Source of the DNA: Prosopocoilus inquinatus
Taxonomy: Eukaryota > Arthropoda > Insecta > Coleoptera > Lucanidae
Assembly (NCBI GenBank): GCA_036172665.1
Contig: CM069873.1
Location: 30,248,001 to 30,312,000, forward strand
Length of the DNA stretch: 64,000 nt
Direction: 5' to 3'
In this document: piece by piece, positions 60,701-64,000 of the stretch
How the letters are laid out: each line of letters begins with the position of its first letter
Position numbering within the stretch: the first letter of the stretch is position 1
Position numbers and translations under genes: made by a program
Notes under the pieces: generated by a model
The model's database searches: none
Seen by the model: only the letters and a program-made list of their open reading frames with translations
Told to the model about the DNA's origin: nothing

Positions 60701-61416
60701 TGCTCGGCGTACGAAAAACTAGAACAACTGCACTCCACCCACAGTCGGACGGAATGGTGGAAAGGTTCAATAGAACCATCAACCGACATTTGTCCAAGGT
60801 CGTTTCCAATCATCAGAGGGACTGGGACACGTACATCCCCCTGTTTCTAATGACATACCGCTCATCTGTTCATGAGACAACAGGGGAGACTCCCGCGAAA
60901 GTGGTATTCGGGCGAGAGCCGAGACTGCCCTGCGACCTGAAGTTTGGTGTGAAGCCTGGCGAAGTCTCTGCCGACGAAGATTACGTGAGCAAATTACGCA
61001 GGAAAATGGATGATATCCACAACCAAGTGCGTCACAATATACAGGCGGCCAGCGATCGGATGAAGGAGCACTATGACATCAACGCTCAACACGGGGGATA
61101 CCAACCTGGAGCATTGGTCTGGCTTTATAACCCCCAAAGACGTCGAGGCCTCTCCCCAAAATTACAGACCTCTTGGGAAGGTCCTTACAAAGTGATGAAA
61201 CGGATCAACGACGTCGTTTACCGCATCAAGAAGGTCCCCCATGGCAAACCCAAAGTAATCCATTTCAACCGGATAGCCCCTTACCATGGAGAAGCAGATG
61301 AAGAGACAGTACAAAGGGCGCAAGTTTCCGAAGTGAACTTCGAAACCTTCATGTCTCATCACGCCGAAGGAAGCAAGGCACGGTTTGGAGTGACCACGGA
61401 GAAGCAACAAGATCTC

Positions 61417-61823
61417 TTTAAAGTGCCACTGGAGTACAGTCTGGCCCACTGCGTAGCAGAAGACCTGAAAATGTCCAAAGGAATCGCTCAGGTGTTTAGG
61501 AAGAAATTTGGCCAAATCGAGGAGCTACGAAGACAGCATCCCATGGTAGGCAAGAGCTTGCAGATCATTGATTCGACGGCAGATCGGAGGCGCCACGTGC
61601 ATTATTTAGTCACTAAGAAGACATCAAGCGGTAAACCCGACTATCAAAGTATGTGGAGAGCCCTATATAGCCTGAGGAGACAGCTAATAGAGAACCATCA
61701 GATGAAGTTAGCCATCCCCAAATTGGGCTGCGGATTGGACGGACTAGACTGGAGAGTAATTCGAAGCATGCTGGAAGTCATCTTCCACAGAACGGGAATT
61801 GAAGTCCTAGTCTACAGCCATCA
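61417..61823 (+). other. Macro domain (TARG1/OARD1-like) within Pol
   Basis: About 136 residues: VPLEYSLAHCVAEDLKMSKG (ligand-loop region with Ala-His-Cys and the Gly-rich turn GIAQVF), a FRKKFG helix, YLVTKKTSSGKPDY, and IPKLGCGLDGLDW ahead of a final VLVYS strand. This succession is that of the small macro domains that remove ADP-ribose from Glu/Asp of proteins (human OARD1/TARG1). The Lys in TKK (61612-61620) and the Asp in GCGLD (61738-61740) correspond, as I recall the family, to its catalytic Lys and Asp, and both are kept. It is in frame with integrase, not a separate gene. Function in the element is unknown; countering host ADP-ribosylation or helping cDNA handling are guesses. Confidence 0.85.
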
Positions 61824-61860
61824 CCCACAGGCAACAGTCAGCAACAGCAAAACCGTAGAG

Positions 61861-61917
61861 TGCTACTTCTTCCAGATGGGAAGTTGCAAGAATGGGCCAG
61901 CATGTAGATTCCGACAC
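61861..61917 (+). other. CCCH zinc finger at the Pol C-terminus
   Basis: Cys codons at 61861, 61885 and 61903 and His at 61915 give the spacing C-x7-C-x5-C-x3-H of RNA-binding CCCH fingers, with GSCKNGPACRFRHP text typical of the class. It may replace the missing nucleic-acid-binding knuckle of Gag. Confidence 0.85.
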
Positions 61918-61976
61918 CCTCCTTCAAGACTATCACCAGGAACATTTCGAGACGAAACGTTTTTAAGAAGGGGCAG

Positions 61977-62303
61977 TGTGACGCGCCAACCGGCTTAGCG
62001 CAAGGCGTCAAGAAGTCGGTTCGCTGTTATGTGTCATCGGCCATCACGCCACCGGGGCCTACATCGAACAGACTGGAATCTTCCAGCGTAGAGAGTTCCA
62101 GACGGCGGCGAATGATATAAAATCGCCCCGGGTTGACTCACCAGTCAGTCGAATTCGAACAGCGATCGTCGAAGTTAGATTTTAGTGTGAAAATAAATTG
62201 TTACAAATAAATTAGTTTTTAAGCTTTATTAAATTACGGTTAAGTTTTTATCGAGTGTTTTATTCGTTTAAATAAATAAACTTTAAACCCTAGAAACGTA
62301 ACA
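61977..62303 (+). repeat. 3' LTR of the macro-domain gypsy
   Basis: TGTGACGCGCC to CGTAACA, 327 bp, preceded by the purine-rich TTTTAAGAAGGGGCAG. It holds TATAAAA (62116-62122) and, about 30 bases on, TCAGT (62145-62149), matching an arthropod TATA plus initiator promoter; AATAAA follows at 62192. None of these is in the truncated 5' LTR. On the minus strand AATAAA occurs at 62264-62259 and 62230-62225. Confidence 0.9.
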
Positions 62304-62324
62304 ATATTTAAGATTTCTTTCTTT

Positions 62325-64000
62325 TCACACTCGACCAGTTGCACTAGCAATTTCTTGCAAGTGCTCCGAAACTCTTGTATAAACTTCGGCGTGATTTGAA
62401 GTACAAGAACGCCAGTATCCGACGCTCACTATTCCCCTAATATAAAATCTGGAATCTGTATTTTGGAAAACATAGCCTGCCCCAGCCAAAGCGCCACAAA
62501 GATTTTCAACTGAAATAATCCCAAAATTAAATAACTATTTCCACAGTAAATGCATCAGACTTACAGTTGTCAACATACCCGCAGAATTTATCTGCTTTAA
62601 GGTACTTCTGGATAAAAGAGGTTGGCGCAATTCCTGAACAAGATGTCTTGAAAAGTACTGTTTGATTTTGCAAATAAAACCGTTCGTTTGAGGGCCCCCA
62701 AGCATAAGCCTACAATTTACGATAAATTAATTAATTTTATCATCAGTGAGAGTCGACGGATTTACTTACTTCTCCCTTATTATCTTGTTTCAAATCCTGG
62801 GATTCGAATCTATTATCCCAGTCTATGCATACCGGCTGAATGTAATCATTGAAAACCAATGGCGTTTCTAATGTTAAAACTGCAATATCTAATAAGTAAT
62901 TATCTTGGGTATCCCTATAGTTTGCTGGCACAAAAATTTTAGTTATCTAAAATATTAATAATTGTAAGAATCACCTAGCCTTTCACAAATATCTAAATGA
63001 AACGGTTGTACCTTGGATGTTTGTTTGTCGATGTCACGAGGGTCGTCCAATTTATAATAAGCTTTGCCCACGGCTACTGTATAAGAATCCACACTACGAA
63101 GAACGCCTTTTGCGTCAGTGAAAGCATGAGCAACTAAAACATAAATTTACTATCTGTAAGCTTATAATTTTCTATATCTATTTAGTTGTAACATTCAATA
63201 CTTGATAGAAGATGACGACTGGATATGATGGAGGCACTGCAGAAATAATCCTTCACCTTATAGACAAGTGCAACCCATGGGAATTCCGCAGTAGAACGCT
63301 CTTCTTCAGTTGACGTTGAGGAACGTAAGTCAATAATCTGTTTTCTTCCACATTCTGAAATTTAGGGTAAGGTTTAGGAACCGAAGGGATAAGTATTGGA
63401 TGGTGTTGACCTGATTGGCAAGGCGTTTGGTAATCCCAAGCTCCATCCCTGCATGTACTATAAGGCCTTGCTGCAGAAAATTCTAACGATGGCCTACATT
63501 CAACTTGAGCATGAGTTCCTTCAATAGGCTTGTCGCAACTAACGGGGAGGTTGTTACGCGTGCAGGTTACATTTAAAATATCCGTCCCTAAGAGAAACGG
63601 TGGACATCTCCCTGAAACAATTTCAAATCTTTCATGATTTATATGATAATCAAAATCAAATTAAAGAAACTTAATTTTCTCTACTTGAACTACATTCACT
63701 TCTTCAAGTATTGACATTTGAAATACAAATCGTTTAACAGTGCAAATGGAAATACGTGTTTATAAGGTGTGAATGATTGGTCTTACGTGCACATCCTCCC
63801 AATTTTGAGATAACTGGTGTCCAAGTATTTTTTGAGCAAATAGCTCGTGCTAGTCCTCCAGTTTCAGTTGCATATCCTCTTCTGCATGACAAATTGATAA
63901 TTACAAATTGCTCGACCAAGGTATTTGGAACGTAAGGTTGTTGTTCAGATCCTAATATTTTAAAGTTACCGTCTGGAGGAGGGTATGGCAAAAGACAACC
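62325..64000 (-). CDS. Modular serine protease-like protein (serine protease homologue), 5' partial
   Basis: Seven exons on the minus strand with matching phases: 64000-63787 (continues past the edge), 63611-63411, 63354-63193, 63133-63012, 62946-62770, 62709-62565, 62509-62325; introns are 55-173 bp with GT...AG ends. Exons 1 and 2 encode two CCP/sushi modules (LSCRRGYATETGG; VECRPSLEFSAARPYSTCRDGAWDYQTPC). ECGRKQ then starts a trypsin-like domain: EFPWVALVYK, FCSASII, EFAHAF (His), NYLLDIAVLTLETPL (Asp), and NLCGALAGAGYVF where GDSGGP is expected. The catalytic Ser is therefore replaced and the protein is probably inactive. CCP plus protease resembles insect modular serine protease, which starts Toll and melanization cascades in haemolymph; any LDLa repeats and signal peptide would lie beyond the window. 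Confidence 0.88.

Larger units (their letters stand above)
57478..61998 (+). pseudogene. pol: Pol with C-terminal macro domain and CCCH finger, one in-frame stop
   Basis: The frame opens at 57478 in the -1 phase of gag and continues to 61998 with a single TGA at 60613-60615, inside the integrase core between its first and second Asp. Order: protease (LLDTGATKTIL, Asp at 57883), reverse transcriptase (YLDD at 59125-59136), RNase H (DTDASNVGIGG, TRRELLA, RTDHAAL, NADALSRRP), integrase zinc region (HDGTSGGH...CRKCAVC), core (AIDVAGPF, HSDQGRNF, GMVERFNR) and GPY-type end (WEGPYKVMKR). After a linker come the macro domain (61417-61823) and a CCCH finger (61861-61917). The stop codon lies inside the 3' LTR. 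No canonical slip heptamer stood out in the 259-base gag/pol overlap. Confidence 0.9.
55959..62307 (+). mobile_element. Ty3/gypsy retrotransposon with macro domain, 6.3 kb
   Basis: ATAT occurs just before 55963 and just after 62303, consistent with a 4-bp target duplication. The 3' LTR is 327 bp (61977-62303); the 5' LTR shares only its first 115 bp (55963-56077). Gag and Pol lie between, Pol in the -1 phase of Gag. Pol has protease, reverse transcriptase, RNase H and integrase, then an unusual macro domain and CCCH finger. One in-frame stop in the integrase, a damaged Gag end and loss of most of the 5' LTR make this copy non-autonomous. The element ends 17 bp from the stop codon of the gene at 62325-64000. 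Confidence 0.9.

Noticed and set aside
60551..60850. Separate plus-strand frame in the integrase region
   Set aside because: Out-of-frame shadow; the real pol frame continues on both sides of the single TGA.
1..64000. CRISPR arrays, operons, bacterial islands
   Set aside because: Eukaryotic sequence with introns and animal transposons; no regularly spaced identical repeats.

Overview
This is an AT-rich stretch of an insect nuclear genome. Evidence: a spliced animal serine-protease-like gene with introns of about 55-60 bp and CCP (sushi) domains, one exon of an hnRNP L / smooth-type RNA-binding protein, and a dense load of animal-type transposons (Ty3/gypsy, jockey-like LINE, Tc1, MITEs, tRNA-derived SINEs). 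Very short introns suggest a beetle or similar insect, but that is inference. No bacterial operons, ribosome binding sites, CRISPR arrays, attachment sites or replication origins are visible.

Layout. 1.1-2.3 kb: decayed gypsy integrase on the minus strand. 5.3-5.5 kb: short hAT-like MITE. 7.8-14.2 kb: a degenerate LINE reverse transcriptase interrupted twice, by a 3.6 kb TIR-bounded composite (itself holding a 1 kb foldback and another MITE) and by a 1.57 kb Tc1 element with TA duplications. 15-17.4 kb: two more TIR elements. 20.8-20.9 kb: a single 117-bp exon matching the second-RRM start of hnRNP L / smooth. 23.5-23.9 kb: MITE. 24.9-36.1 kb: a complete, very young 11.2 kb Ty3/gypsy retrotransposon with 2,545-bp LTRs, 4-bp target duplication and open gag and pol. 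36.8-44.2 kb: two SINEs, a hammerhead ribozyme motif, and a second copy of the 17 kb MITE. 45.2-48.0 kb: a Tc1/mariner-superfamily transposon with an intron and an unusually wide D-E spacing, carrying a LINE tail. 50.0-50.4 kb: two MITEs. 56.0-62.3 kb: a second Ty3/gypsy element whose Pol ends in an ADP-ribose macro domain plus a CCCH zinc finger. 62.3 kb to the edge: a modular serine-protease-like gene on the minus strand, at least seven exons, with the catalytic Ser replaced.

How it fits together. Only two pieces of host coding sequence are visible, both on the minus strand; the rest is intronic or intergenic DNA filled by transposons. The second gypsy lies 17 bp beyond the stop codon of the serine-protease-like gene, so it sits in that gene's 3' UTR. 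The most interesting signals are the macro domain/CCCH extension of the gypsy Pol, the foldable hammerhead ribozyme at 42.1 kb, the G-patch-like segment at a gag/pol frameshift junction, and the hendecad-repeat plus SAP-type Gag. All family calls come from reading motifs; no database search was possible.
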